Below are positions 49,626 to 62,429 of a stretch of DNA of 64,000 bases, one piece after another. This DNA comes from Clavelina lepadiformis (lineage: Eukaryota > Chordata > Ascidiacea > Aplousobranchia > Clavelinidae): assembly GCF_947623445.1 (NCBI RefSeq), contig NC_135247.1:16122501-16186500 (forward strand). Reading direction: 5' to 3'. The notes beneath the pieces are model-generated. The model ran no database searches and had not been told where the DNA came from. It was given only the letters and a program-made list of their open reading frames with translations. Positions within the stretch are counted from its first letter, which is position 1. Each line of letters begins with the position of its first letter. The translations under genes and the position numbers were made by a program.

Positions 49626-52600
49626 AGTATAAATTGTTCGGATGTTTTATTTCGTTAGGCAGTGCACGCAGGCATTACGCCATCTTCAAATTGAGCCTAC
49701 TCCACAATGAAGGTGGGCTTCATGAGACACAGTCATGGTTAATGATGTTTGCGATGTCCATATAACTGTAGACGTTGGCTATTTTCTTATCAGGTTATAT
49801 TAATTGTTACTTAATGTTGGGCCTAGAATTATTCCCAATTTTGTTGAGATACCATAAAAATCTTATCGCGGAGAGGAACCTGAATTTGAAAAGTTATTTG
49901 TTCCATATTGTTTATTTTGTGCCCATTCAGAAAGAAACAAACAACTCTAAACAATAAAATGCGAAAAATCTTAGAATACAGTACTTGCAATTGTCTGCCA
50001 CAGGGGCAATTTGCTTTCGAATTTCGTTTATCTGTATAGGAAATGGAGGAAAAGATTATCTCCCGCCGAAAGCTACGACAGGCGGCCCATATGAGCGTGA
50101 GGGCATGTGTGGATAGCTTTGTTTTTAAAAAGTGAACTACAAAAGCTTCAAAATACACCCGTTACTACATCGATAGACCTCATTTACTGGCATTAACACC
50201 TCCATCAATATGCTCCGTGCAGCCCACTCAAATTGAGAAGTCGCTGCAGCAGCGATTCATATATGAGCGCCAACACGTTTTCCGCCCGCGCGTATACGCC
50301 TAACGTCATAAATGACGTCACAAAAAAGTCGATCAGCTGGAGAGCTTGGCGCCGGCGGGTTGACATGATTCGCGCGCTGTAAAAGTGGAAGTGGCATAGA
50401 CAATGTAGCAGCAGCAACTAAAACCACCTCGTTTTCCATATTCCATTGACTTCATTTCAGAAGCAACGTGCCATCCTTGGACAGATAGGTCAACTGACAG
50501 TACTGACTTGAACTCATATTAATTTCTTTCGGCTTTTCATTGAAAAAGAAGGCAGCACGCTTGACAGTGAAAATCTAAGGTAACTTGTCTTCAGGAAGTT
50601 GTGTGCATTTTGTTTACTTTCTTAACAGCAATAGATAAAGCTGTAATACTGGTGTCTTTGGTTTCTGTTTAACAGCAATATATTTGAATTAGTGTACGAT
50701 CTGTGCAATTGATAACAAAGACAACTGTTTGTTAACTATAAACTATGATACTAAAACTGTAATGTTGTATTGCATTTCTTGGCTTGGTTTTTTTTTTGAT
50801 TGCCAAATTCTGTTGCATAAGAAGTCTAGCTTTCTCAGCTAAATTCTGCTTTCAGTTAAGTAAAGTTGCATTTGTTCAAGCACTTACTGCAGCTATTAAT
50901 GATGATGTATTTCTTTGTGAATGAACTTGTTGAAATGGTGTAGTACTAAATCTACAACCACCCCATACATGCCATCTAATATTTCTCAATAAATTTATGT
51001 TTAGTTCACAGCCCTTAAAAATATTTTTGCATGTACTTAGCTGATGAAGTTCTTGTTTATTATGTTCAAGGCTTGGCTTATACATGTGTAGCTCATAATA
51101 TGGGTCATAGGTAAATAACTCCAATATTTATAAAGTATAGCAGATTTGTTTTATATTGCGATAATACTTAAAGCACATAGGCTATCTAAATGGTAGGAAT
51201 TTATACAGAGACAAACTACATATTCGATTGGTAATTAATCAGTTGGAAGCAATTTCACTTTTTGACTGACAGTGTGATTCCGGCAGAACAGTAAGTTTCT
51301 TCCAGCAACTTTTTTGAAAATATATTCTAAGTTTTGTCATTCTTTCGCTCACTTGCTGGATTGTGCAGCATTATATAAAATAAAAATAAGATCTGGTCTT
51401 CACAGAACTTCTGAGCTTAGAGGCCAATATTGCTTTCATTTGAAAAACAGTTTCCAAACCCATTGTATTTCACTTAACTATTCCGAAGTTATGTTTTAAG
51501 AGCTATCAAGCACTCATGATTAACGATCTTTTGATGGTCAGCTGAATTTCAAATGTCTTACCCAATCCCTTTGTTGCTTTTTACTTCCAAGAACTATGTC
51601 AGTTGTTAGCAAACATGACATACACTTCACATCTTGACTCGACTTGTAAAAGGATCATAAAATATTATGACACCATTGTGGTTCATGGAATTATTTCTGT
51701 CAATATTGTCATACTGGACAAGTGTGACACTATTTGTGGTTTTCTCAACACCATCTCTTATTATATACAACTTTAGTTGCACTGCAGGTTGACTGATTGA
51801 CTTAAAACGTCTGTTGTGTTTAGATCAATCAAACTTTGCAATCTGGTGTGGTGATCAAACAATGCCTAGAAACAGGTTCGTGTGTTTATTTCCTAATTAT
51901 GATAAATATCAACTTTTTACTTGAGGCGAAATTGTGGTATGTATCATGCTATTAACTTTAGATTCCGATGTTATGCCAATTAATTTATAAGAGCAAGCCT
52001 TTTAAGGTCGCAGTTACATCCAGTCAGCATAGAAACTTTAGCTAGTGTTCATGTTTAGGGCATGCCTGGACGGCTGAATGGAATTACGTTCGGCGAATTT
52101 GTTCAAACAATCTCTATTTACGCAGGCGTACAAAATGATACGTTACGTTTTCTGCCATCTCAGTAAATACCAACAGCGTTACTGGTATTTTTTTAAAACC
52201 GTTATACCAACTTTTTCGAATCGTAAATGCTTCTTTCAGACTCCTTATAGTTGACCAGATGTGTTTTAATAAGGTTTGCAGGATGTAACTTTTGCATAGA
52301 TAGAAGCTTGCACGTATTCAGGATACACTGCAGAATTGAAAAGACTAGGACGGGCTGGTTGCAGTTTCCGTTTACCACGAAGACAATTAAAATCGCCCCT
52401 TTGCCATCACTAATTCGCGCCTGTTAGGGCGAGAATCAGACTGTAACCTACCTGGTTTTAAAAGAAGCTGCAAGAGCAATTATTATCTACGCTTTGTCTT
52501 GCGCCCCATAGGCTGGCGTTTTATTGAGTACTTTTTGCAAGAAAAGCAAAAGCCTTGTCCCTAAGTGCTAGCAGAGAAGTGTTTGAAGTTTGATAGCAAC

Positions 52601-53600
52601 ACTGGCGGACCGCCCGAAGGTTTACGCAGAGACAGACTGTGTGTTTAGTGTATCGAGTTTAATACACTGGAATTTCACATGCGCTATACCGGACGCTTGA
52701 AAGGTTTCTATTTGTTCACTTAAAGTTAGCAAGGGCAGACGTGACACTCGCTTATTGTTGATAGATGATTTGTCCAACGTGCAAAAGCGCAGGAAAGTCT
52801 AATATGAAATATGAAACGCTTCTACTCGCTTTGTGCCAACGGAATAATTAATCGTTTGCTGCTCGTTTCACGATCAAACTCAATTATTAGTAAAAAATCA
52901 GCTGTATATAACTGCTGTATGCCTGTATCTTTACTGTATAAATAACGCCGGAACGTTTTTCGAAGTTTCGCAGTTTCGTAATGTTACTGTTGAGCACGAA
53001 GTTATGGCAGTTAATTTATTTGGAATTTTTTGTCGATTATGTGACCTTTAAAGCTAAATTTGCAACGCACAGCGCATCAATAGAGTTTAAAAAGAACCGT
53101 GTTGTCGAATGACTTAATAACGCAATTTAAATTTCCTGCCTTCCACAAAGAATTGCGTTGTCGGTTTTTTATGAATGACCTTTGCGGTGGCCGTTTTGTG
53201 GTGCTAAAGAGCCCGCCTGAAAAATCGGCTGTGACACTTTTTAAAAACAGACAGCCCAGACGGAACTCAGTTACGGCGTAAGTTTTCTAATAAAAGATAA
53301 GGAAAACGCCAACAGAGTTTAGAAAATCACTTGGCCCAGTTCAGTCTTGACTAAGTCATAAACCATGTTATACAACTGGCGCCATTCTTATTTTCAAAGT
53401 TCACAAGATCAGAATTGACTTTGGTTTAACACGAATGTAAGAGCAGTCGTCAAATGTCTTGCGGTGCGCGCTAATATCGAAAACAATGACGGAACATAAG
53501 CCCGTAAATATTAACTGGTGAATGTTATTTTTGTACTGTTGGAAGTCTGTTCCATAGTAACACGCGCTGTCTATGAATAATTTACCGTTACGTCATGAAA
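49626..53600. other. Intergenic sequence between GNAS and cyclin E
   Basis: Mostly AT-rich without recognised exons. A short CpG-rich island at about 50210-50370 contains a perfect CRE (TGACGTCA, 50313-50320) and a 53-codon minus-strand frame; see findings. Confidence 0.4.
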
Positions 53601-53629
53601 TATGCATTACGGCAGGTGCGCAGTTCTCG

Positions 53630-53660
53630 AAGCTGATTGGCCGGCGGCAAAATGGGAAGT
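53630..53660 (+). promoter_or_regulatory. Candidate cyclin E promoter: CCAAT plus E2F-type site
   Basis: GATTGG (CCAAT inverted) is followed at once by GGCGGCAAAATGGG. The inverse complement TTTGCCGC at 53644-53651 fits the E2F consensus TTTSSCGC. Vertebrate cyclin E is a classical E2F target, so the position about 1 kb upstream of the start codon is suggestive. Confidence 0.4.
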
Positions 53661-54622
53661 AAGGTTGGCACGCATAGCACACATTTAAGTTACGTCATCG
53701 TAAATAAACAACTGTTAAAAGTGTTTGATGGCGAATAAATGTAACAGAAATGGCCCGTGGTATTATAACCGTTTCCATATGTTTAAAATCATTTGATTTC
53801 TGTAGCAGACCGTGACATCTTTCAGAAGCTTGCCATGTGCTTGTTATATACGTAATAAACCAGCCAGTTGTATGTATATTGGATGCCAACAACCTAGTTT
53901 AAACTATAGGTTTATGCTTCGTATAGCATTTCGTCTTAAATCATTTTAACGCTTTTAAAATTTCGCCCGGCAATACATCGATGACCAAGTTGTTTATTCG
54001 CCGTTGTTTAGATTTACGAAAAACAACGTCATAGGATCTGTGCAATAATTTTGGGTCGTGGGAATAGCTACTACTGAAAACCGAAATTGAATTGGTCGGT
54101 TGTCTGTCTATTACACTAAACTACTCGATTCTTGGCTTGCAAGTCGATTCCCTAATCCCGCTTTTAATCGTCCGGTGGTAGCAAGCGCTGATTACACTGG
54201 TACTAGACGTCCCATTTCTTTTGTTTTTATTTTACAACGACATTGCCTTTTTCTTGCCAGGAAAGGTCTTTATTTTGTGATCGACTTAAACGACATGCAG
54301 TCAATTAGACGCTTGCAAGCGTTGCATGGTGTCATCGCAGTCCTGTTTGACCGTTAGAATGATGCGACGACCGAACTGGTGAGAACGTTTTTCTCAATGT
54401 TGTCCAACGACGTACGTGCAGCTTTCATACTGTGTGAAGCCTCTCTGTTGTGAACAAGCTGTAGAGATCTAAGTGCAGAAGTGGACGTTTAGTAGTCACT
54501 TCGAGTAGTCCAGGGTTTAACCAGCGTTAATAACTTTCTGCTTCTACTGCAAAAAGTGGCGTTGTCTTTCTAAAGTTCGACTGGTTTGTGTCGCTTTAGG
54601 TTTTGTCCTACATTCTTAAGCA

Positions 54623-54688
54623 GATGCGTTTAATATGTTGCGCTGTAAACGTGGAAAATATACCGTCAGTGCAGGCACGTTTCTGAGG
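54623..54688 (+). promoter_or_regulatory. Upstream ATG overlapping the cyclin E start
   Basis: An ATG at 54623, 12 bases before the chosen start, opens a different frame... it is read ATG CGT TTA ATA TGT TGC and runs past the cyclin E ATG to a TGA at the exon end if unspliced. It could lower initiation at the main start. Confidence 0.3.
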
Positions 54689-57600
54689 TAAGGAAAAAAT
54701 TTAGGCGGAATATGTATCGTTATTTAAACGCTCAGCTATTTGGGCAATCATTGTCCCTTTGTCTATAAAAACTCTGCGTAGTGCAGTATTTCCTGCATTA
54801 GGTAAAATTCACATTGTAAAAACTGCCATGCATTATTATGTTTCTTTTATTTATTTTTATTTTTTATTATTTGTTTTTTCTTTCAGCCATTCGGAACGAG
54901 CGTACCAGATTCTTCAGAAAAGCAAACAGCAGCTTTGTAAGACAAAAGTGAACTCGAAACCGTCGACTTCTACCTCAAAAAAATCCTCCACCGCCCTCCC
55001 ACTAAAGAAGAGATTACGCGAAGAAAGCACTGACGACTTGGTCTTACGCGAAAATCGCAACATATCCAAGGTGGTAAATATATACCTCGCATGGCCTTCT
55101 ATTACGTCATTACTAAGAGTTATATAAATATTTTGCGTGGGAGTGGTATTTTAAGTGACCCAACCGCTAAAAATTTAGAATTCTTGCCCCCTAGTAAGTT
55201 TAGTGTTTCACAAATTGAACAATTTATTGCCCCTTCCGTTCATGTTTGCAATAAGTTAAACATATCTCTCGTATCGGCGCTTTAGATTAAACAGGTGTAC
55301 TTACTGTGTTTATAATTTGGATTTATTTGACATAATGGGCTAAAATTAAACCTTTTTTACAGATTAAGGAAAAACAGCGCACCAAGCGGAGAAAGACAAT
55401 GGAATCAAAGGTCGAATCACGGCGGCAACAGTTCTACAAAGAGGTTAGTTCATTGTAATGCTGTAATGAAATCTTTTTTGTAATAACGCTTTCAAAGAAA
55501 CAATTTTACGCAAAATGACGGTTTAAAAGGCCTCTTTGCATGCACAGCAAGCCGCTGTTGCCGCATGTTTTTTCTGCCAACAAAGCGCAATCCAAATTTC
55601 TCAAACAATGGCGTCGATTTACTAGCCCTTAAGTATACATCGATTGGCCTATTCATCACCATTGTGGGACGTTGCAAGCCATGTCCATTGTGTTGTGATT
55701 ACGTCTGTTAGAAAATAACGGCCGAAGCGTTTGAACCAAAACTCTTCTTTCTCCGTGCCCGGACTTGTAACGCGCCAAGCAGAACTTATCCCAACTCACA
55801 GTTGCGCCAAAATATATTGAATTAGACACGTTTTAGTATTTGCTAACGTAAGCGAACCATTTCGCTTGTCAGCTATCAAAGTTTAACGTGTATTTAAAAA
55901 TGTTAAATGTTAGTTGGCTATTCTGTAACGTCTGGTTACGGCACTAATTAACGGCGACTAAATGAGGGCTTCCAGTTTTAGTACGTTTATGCCTTTGAGT
56001 TTAGTGCTTGAGTAAAGGCTTAATTATTCATTTTGGTAGAATTAATAGATGGTAGTTTCCAGATCAGTCGAGCTAGGATTTATCATCAACGTTTTTAACA
56101 ATAACCAATTTATGTAAATATGCTTCTTTCGTACGTGGTGTGTAAAGGACAATGATTTTAACCGTTTAATCAAGGTATAAGGCAAGTATGTGATAACTGA
56201 TAAGAGTTGCAAAAGTTTGAACCACGCTGCCATTTGATAAAATCCGTTGATGGCTTTGTGCTTCGATATATATATATATAACATGTGCAGTTCAAATTTT
56301 TATCTAACCCCTACCTTCAGGTATTACCACTGTGAAAAAAGTAATTAAAGTGTTCTGTAAAAACAAAGATGCTTTTGACTTGTGAAAGTTTTCTCAGGAA
56401 GTTACAAAGCCAGAAGAGGAATACTTAATCTTAAGGGATACTCAGACTGAGTGTTGTGAGCTCAAAACATTATTTTCATGCTCAGACGGACTGGCGTCCC
56501 ATCGATGACCAAATGTTTCCCACCCCGCTCAAAGACGGACCGGATGCAGAAAATGATGACATCATACCCCTTGCTGCGTCATCACTGCAAACGTCACGGC
56601 CAAGAGGGAAGCGTCCGGGTGTTTTGCAAGAGATCAATGCCGATCACTCTCCATCGTCCCATTATCAGTTCCGGAACATTTTTACTCCCATAGTCCAATG
56701 CCGAGCGTCTCCTCTGCCTACTCTTAGGTAAGCGAAGCCTATTTTTTACATCATTGAAATTAATTTAAAGTCTGTCGGTCTTGCCGTGTTGGCTTTTGTC
56801 AAGGTATAACTGGAAAGTGAAGCAGGGCACAGTTTTTGGAGGTCACGGTGTTCGCATTAGTCATCTTCCCGTGTCGTTTGTTTATGATTGATTAATTAAA
56901 TTATGTCGTACCTGGGCTTCGCTTCCAACGAAGACCTATTTCACAAAGGTTTGACCAAACACAGCGGGTAATAAATTAAAAATTTATCTGGAACGCGGAC
57001 AGATGAAAGCTTATTATCGAAATCCGAAAATATCCCCCATTATTTTCCGACCCATTTCTTTAGTTTTATAATCCGGGTAACCGTAAATTGGCTGTTGTGA
57101 TTGCAGATTTAAATCATTTTTCCTAATTAATCAACGGGTAGCCTCTTATTTTTAGGACAAAAACGGCTTTTAATTGTCTTTCCTACTGTCATAATTGACT
57201 TTTTATTCAACATTAAGTAACCCACAGTTGTTCTTCGAGAGATAGTAAATTGCCGGTCATAAATTTCCTTTTGTCTTCGATTTATCAAGTCAACGACTTA
57301 ACCGTCTCGTCAATAAATTACATCACTTCTCGTGTTTTCACGAGAAACAGTTTGCTCTAGGATTTAAAACGCAACTGTCGTTTACATGATTACGTAATGT
57401 TGACGTAATCATGAGCAAGTCCAAACATGACACGTAACGTCCGCTGTAAGTTAGAAACGTCAGGAACCTGACCCTGTGGTTATGACCTCGGTCGAAATGT
57501 GTCATGAAACGAGATTTTGCATTGACAACTATATATAAAATACCTGTCGTTGAACAACTATCTGCAATATTAATGAGAATACCGTTTAATCCGTTAAATG

Positions 57601-60600
57601 CTTCTCATTGTAACCTGACGGTTGGCGAGCTTCTGGCGTGTACGAGCATGCACGGGCCTGATCCTCCCATAACAAATCCTACACCACTACGGATGACAAA
57701 ACACTTTGTGTGACGTAACCATCTGCCTGACTCGATGGCTGGTCGTCGTCACGTGTCTTTGTTGACAATCATGTGCGGCAGTAGCTATTGCCAAACTGCC
57801 ATTCCTCACTGACAGATCGCTTAATAACAAAAGCAATATCTGTTGGTTGCGCAGGCCTAGTTAATAACCAGAGTTCATTGATTGGTCCATACAAGTATGT
57901 TCGCTTAATCACCGCATCTCTTTGATCAGAAACGCGCTCATTTTGCATTTCCCGATTTCCCAGCCCCTTCTTGGTAAAACGGTGACGAGGCAATCGATCT
58001 TGTCATTGTCACAGCACAATAGAGTTAGCAAATGACGGAAGAATCGTTCGTCCCGTAGGTTTCGCTTTGACGCCTCGATCGTTACGCATCGATTAATCGT
58101 TGCGTAACGATCGTTCCTTAGTTTCTCATCCCAATTTTTCATTGTCTTGCCGGCTTTGTTAATTAGATCATGATGCGTTTTTAACACAACACCATTCTAC
58201 TAAATGGCAGGAAATTGCCGAGACGAGTTGCGCGGATTTTTGGAACGTGGGAATAATCTTGACATGCCAACACACGTTCCTAAGCCCGCAACGACAACGT
58301 AACGTATTTGTGTCAACAAATAATGGGAGAACCACCGCCTAAGTTTAGGAGCTTTTTGTTCTTGTTTTTGACTTCGCTCGGACTTGCCCGCTGTTTGACG
58401 TGATGGGGCTTGTCTCGGTCACGTGACGCGGCGTGTTTTGTTGTCAGAAGAAATTTCGGTTTAAATGTCCACAGAAGACATCTTTGCGTAAATAGTGAAA
58501 GGCATTTAAACGATCCCCTGATCTGATTTGAAATAACTATTAATATCTTATCATTAATATCTTCGACTAGAACGATCGCAATTTATCTGCGTCTGTTATT
58601 CTTGCCAGCATTAAGCCAGGTTTTGTAAAGTGAAAACCTAATATCATCACTTGACTCAATAGCCACAGGGTGTGTCGTGTTTTGCACAATTCTAACTTGT
58701 CTTTTCATCTTTGTTTTTGTGTTTTCCTTTCAACAATTGCTCATCCGAGGTGGTATTGACGGCCTCGGGTTGCAAAAAGTTGCAGAGTTATGATTACTTT
58801 GATGACCATCCCTCGTTTAGTCCGTTTGCTTGTACAACACGACATCTTATCCGCTAATTATAATTTTCAGTATTTTGGCGGCGTGGTGATCGCGCTTTAA
58901 ACAGGTTAGACATCATTCTTAAGATTCAATGTGTCTTTATTGTGTATTTAAACTCCGTTTAAATCCCACCATTTAATCAGACGCTTGTAACATTTTGTGT
59001 ATTAAGCCGTGGGAGTTTCAACCGGCTTCCCCAGGCCCTATTGTCTGCCTGCAGCGAGCTGGCACCTGTGTCATGCCGCACATACCTTTTACCGTTCCCT
59101 GGTTTCACGTACCCAGGTGTACGGGGTTGGGTTACTTTAGAAAATCTAAATCGGATGTAATTAGTAAATGTCTCATTGTTAAGACTCCTTCTTTGGTTAC
59201 ATTGTGTATTGGTAGGCATGCTATCGAACAAACTCACGTATGGCGGTTCCGTCCGAAAATGTTTTAATATTTTAATTTGTATCTTTAGAACAGCCTCACG
59301 TGTTTGGACGGAAAACGCATTTTCATTTTCAACAAATCTTAAGTTCGTACACGTATACGGTGCATTTTTTTTGCGTAAGGGCGAGTATACGCGTTTATGT
59401 TATTTTAAGCAAGTTACCGGCTGTACTCGTCAAAAGTAAACCAAAGGATGTGTTTTGTTTCGTGACAAAGGAGGGCCGGGCCGGAGCCGTAAGCTATGTT
59501 TCAGCTTTTGTTTAATTTCGCCGACTTGGCTGTTGGGTCTTCTTTGTTCGCCACTTCCCTTTATTTGCCTAAGTTACGGCTCAATAACATAACGTTAGGG
59601 CTTGGACAAAATAGTTGTCCGTAGGGAAAGCATCTCGTTTTGTAGAACGTGAGAGAGAGAGAGAGAGAGAGGGTAGTTAAGCCCTCCTGCAGGAAACAGT
59701 TAACTAGATCAGTCGGTTTCATGAGAGAAAAAAGAAAGGCGGTCTTGCTTCAACAGGCTGGCTTCATACCAACGTAGCCACATCGGAATGTCGAGTCCCG
59801 GGGAGCTAGGTCTGTGGTTTCCACCACGTTTTGTAGGTATTCGAGAGACTGTGAGACGTTAATTAGCTGTGGAGTGGCAGTGTTTTTAAATAGGTTTTCT
59901 AAGAGTACCGAGTCAATGTGGTCATCGAAAATGCAGTGTTTTTGTGATTTTCTTTAAAAAGCAGTAAAATAACAACAAGAAGTAGGGAACACAAAAAGCC
60001 GTGGTCAACAAAGCAAAGAAACTGCAGAGTCAGGCACATTTATTTGTAGTCGTATTTCTTAGAGCAAAGAAACTTTTTGACGTCTTTCTGTTGTGTTTAC
60101 CTGTGACATATTTTTAAGGGATTAGGACAACCAATAATTGCGAGCATAAATTTTTGTGCTGTGTCAAAGTTTGTAAGATAAATCGTTCTTTGACAAGATT
60201 GCGAGCAAAAGTTAGCAACCATGGTTATGCACACATTGCGAATTCGTACAACATTTCAGGACAAATATTTAAACTTGAAAAGGTAAGGAACGTTAGAGCC
60301 ATGTACATTTTGTGGCATTTATTGGATTTCGTTATGAGATGCTATGGTTTTAGTTGTTGTGGTCGCCGTTGTTTTGGCCAGTCGGACAACTTCGTTATTA
60401 TATTTTGTCTTGTTTATGTCTTCATCTTGTTATATGACTATTATTAACATCAAGTTTAACTTTCATATTAACCATAACCACAACGTGTTGTTGTTCTTGT
60501 GCCCGATCTAAGAGCCCACGTTCTAATCATCTTGTTTGTTTCAGCTGGGCCGACTCTGACGAATTATGGCGCTCGATGGTCGACAAAGAATCGCTTTATT

Positions 60601-62429
60601 ACCGAAGCAGCGCTTACTTGTCGAGACACGAAGACCTGCAACCTCGAATGCGCTCCATCCTGCTAGACTGGTTAATGGAGGTAGCAACTCCACTTCTAAA
60701 TTCTAAGGGCAAAGCCAGATAATGGAAAGTATCTTGTCTAACGCTGGTGTGTCTCTTTACAGGTATCAGAGGTGTATACCTTACACCGGGAGACGTTTTA
60801 TTTAGCGATCGACTACATTGATCGATATCTTTCCAACACAACCAACATTCACAAAACGAGGTTACAGCTTGTCGGTGTCACCGCCTTATTTATCGCCGCG
60901 AAATTAGAAGTAAGTTTGTCATTTTTTTGAATAAAATTTATTTGAAGAATCTATATTCACGCAGGTAACCAGTATTTAGGAGAAAGGATTTCTAAATATT
61001 GGTCTTTGCTAAGCTTTTGTGTCTCTACAGGAAATCTATCCCCCGAAGTTAACAGACTTTGCCTACGTCACCGATGGAGCTTGCACGGAGGAAGAAATCA
61101 TATCCCAGGAATTGTTAATCCTGAGCACACTCAAGTGGTCGCTTTCCCCAGTCACAGTGGTGTCCTGGCTAAACGTTTATCTTCAGACAGCTCACGCCGC
61201 TTTCGCAGCCAACCCCCCGTCATCCGCCTTTTTCCTTCCTCAATATCCGCAAGAAACATTTGTCCACATATCACAGGTGGGAATAAATTTGCAGTCAGTT
61301 CTTGTGTGAAAGTTAACGGTCCTAAAATTTGATAAAACAACGTCTCAGATGCATCTAGTGCTTAAAATGTCACCATCGTCCTGGTCCGGTTCTGTTCGTA
61401 AATTTTGCTATATTTTTTCTATTATGTCGTCTTCCTAATCTCGAATATGTGAATATTGCGACTGTGAGTTGCCGCCGATTTATTGACCCACTTTGCTTGT
61501 GTTTTACATTCATGCAGTTATTAGCAATTAGCAAACAAAATAACTAATATCGGGACTTTCCGCGTACAGCTACCTCACAGCTTTACTTGCTGGATATTTA
61601 ACGTGCGGTTTCAGAAACTGCGTCAAGTGTCGGGTAATCTTAACGGTTCTTATCTCCATTCTAGTTGATCGACCTCTGTACATTGGACATCGAGAGTCTT
61701 CAGTTTCCATCCGGTGTCTTGGCTGCGTCCGCCTTGTACCATTTTTCATCGCGGGAGCTCGCCACCCAAGTTTCAGGCTTTCAGTTCAAAGACATCGCCG
61801 CTGTAAGTAATTCTATAAGCACTGGGATAATTCTAGTATAAGTACTAGGAGTGTTATCATCAATGTCTAATCTATTTACGGCATTTTACCTAATTTTGAC
61901 TTTATTGCTTTAAACTTCGGTTTTCCGGTGTTTGTCGGTTTATTTATATCGTTTATTTTTAAGGCATTAGGTGCGCTATATAGTTGGTTCTGTTAATATT
62001 GCCTGATTTTTGCGTGTTTTTAATTGAACTGTTTATGCGTTTAGTGTGTCCACTGGATGGCGCCGTTTGCGATAACAGTCCGAGACAGCGGTCTTCAACC
62101 TATGAAACAATTCCGCAGGGTGGCAGCAAGTGACGCACACAATATTCAAACTCACGCGAATAACATTGACACCTTGGTAAGTTAGCGGTAAACAATTCGG
62201 CTGATTTTGAACTGCTTTTACTAAGTGTATGTTTTGCTTGTATGGTTCATCGTGGTTAAAGTTGGAATTGAATTTGTAGGATATTGCCATGGAAAATCGC
62301 AGCCGTGTCCAGACACAGTTGGCTACCTGCCAATCCCCGACTGAAGTGGGAGGTTTCATGACACCTCCTAAGAGCGGTCAGAAACAGTCCATGGCCACGA
62401 CGCCGCTACCGGGACTCTGCAGCACTTAA
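54635..62429 (+). CDS. CCNE: Cyclin E
   Basis: Complete, 502 residues, ten exons: 54635-54687, 54887-55070, 55363-55443, 56486-56727, 60545-60680, 60763-60909, 61031-61276, 61665-61802, 62045-62176, 62280-62429. All are in phase. The second exon could instead end at 55073, adding Val. The basic N-terminal region holds KKRLREES and KRRK, possible nuclear signals. [15 protein letters not shown] leads into the N-terminal cyclin box with [38 protein letters not shown] and [11 protein letters not shown]. The C-terminal box includes LPQYPQETF and [14 protein letters not shown]. Near the end MTPPKSG (T481, S485) matches the Fbw7/GSK3 phosphodegron, and MFPTPLKD resembles the weaker N-terminal one. 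It activates CDK2 at G1/S in the nucleus. The exact start is supported by phase but the first exon is short. Confidence 0.95.
57385..57413. repeat. Inverted repeat with PAR-bZIP/E4BP4-type palindrome
   Basis: CATGATTACGT (57385-57395) is perfectly inverted as ACGTAATCATG (57403-57413). ATTACGTAAT at 57389-57398 is itself a perfect palindrome of the NFIL3/PAR-bZIP type. Confidence 0.6.
58076..58113. repeat. Perfect 13-bp inverted repeat (hairpin) in a cyclin E intron
   Basis: CGATCGTTACGCA (58076-58088) pairs exactly with TGCGTAACGATCG (58101-58113) around a 12-base spacer. The right arm with its spacer base holds TTGCGTAA, a C/EBP-type site. Confidence 0.7.
59650..59671. repeat. GA dinucleotide microsatellite
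   Basis: About ten to eleven consecutive GA units are read directly. Confidence 0.9.

Larger units (their letters stand above)
56728..60544 (+). other. Large intron of cyclin E
   Basis: At 3.8 kb it splits the N-terminal region from the cyclin box. It contains two strong inverted repeats (57385-57413, 58076-58113) and a GA microsatellite (about 59650-59671). No exon was recognised. Confidence 0.5.
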
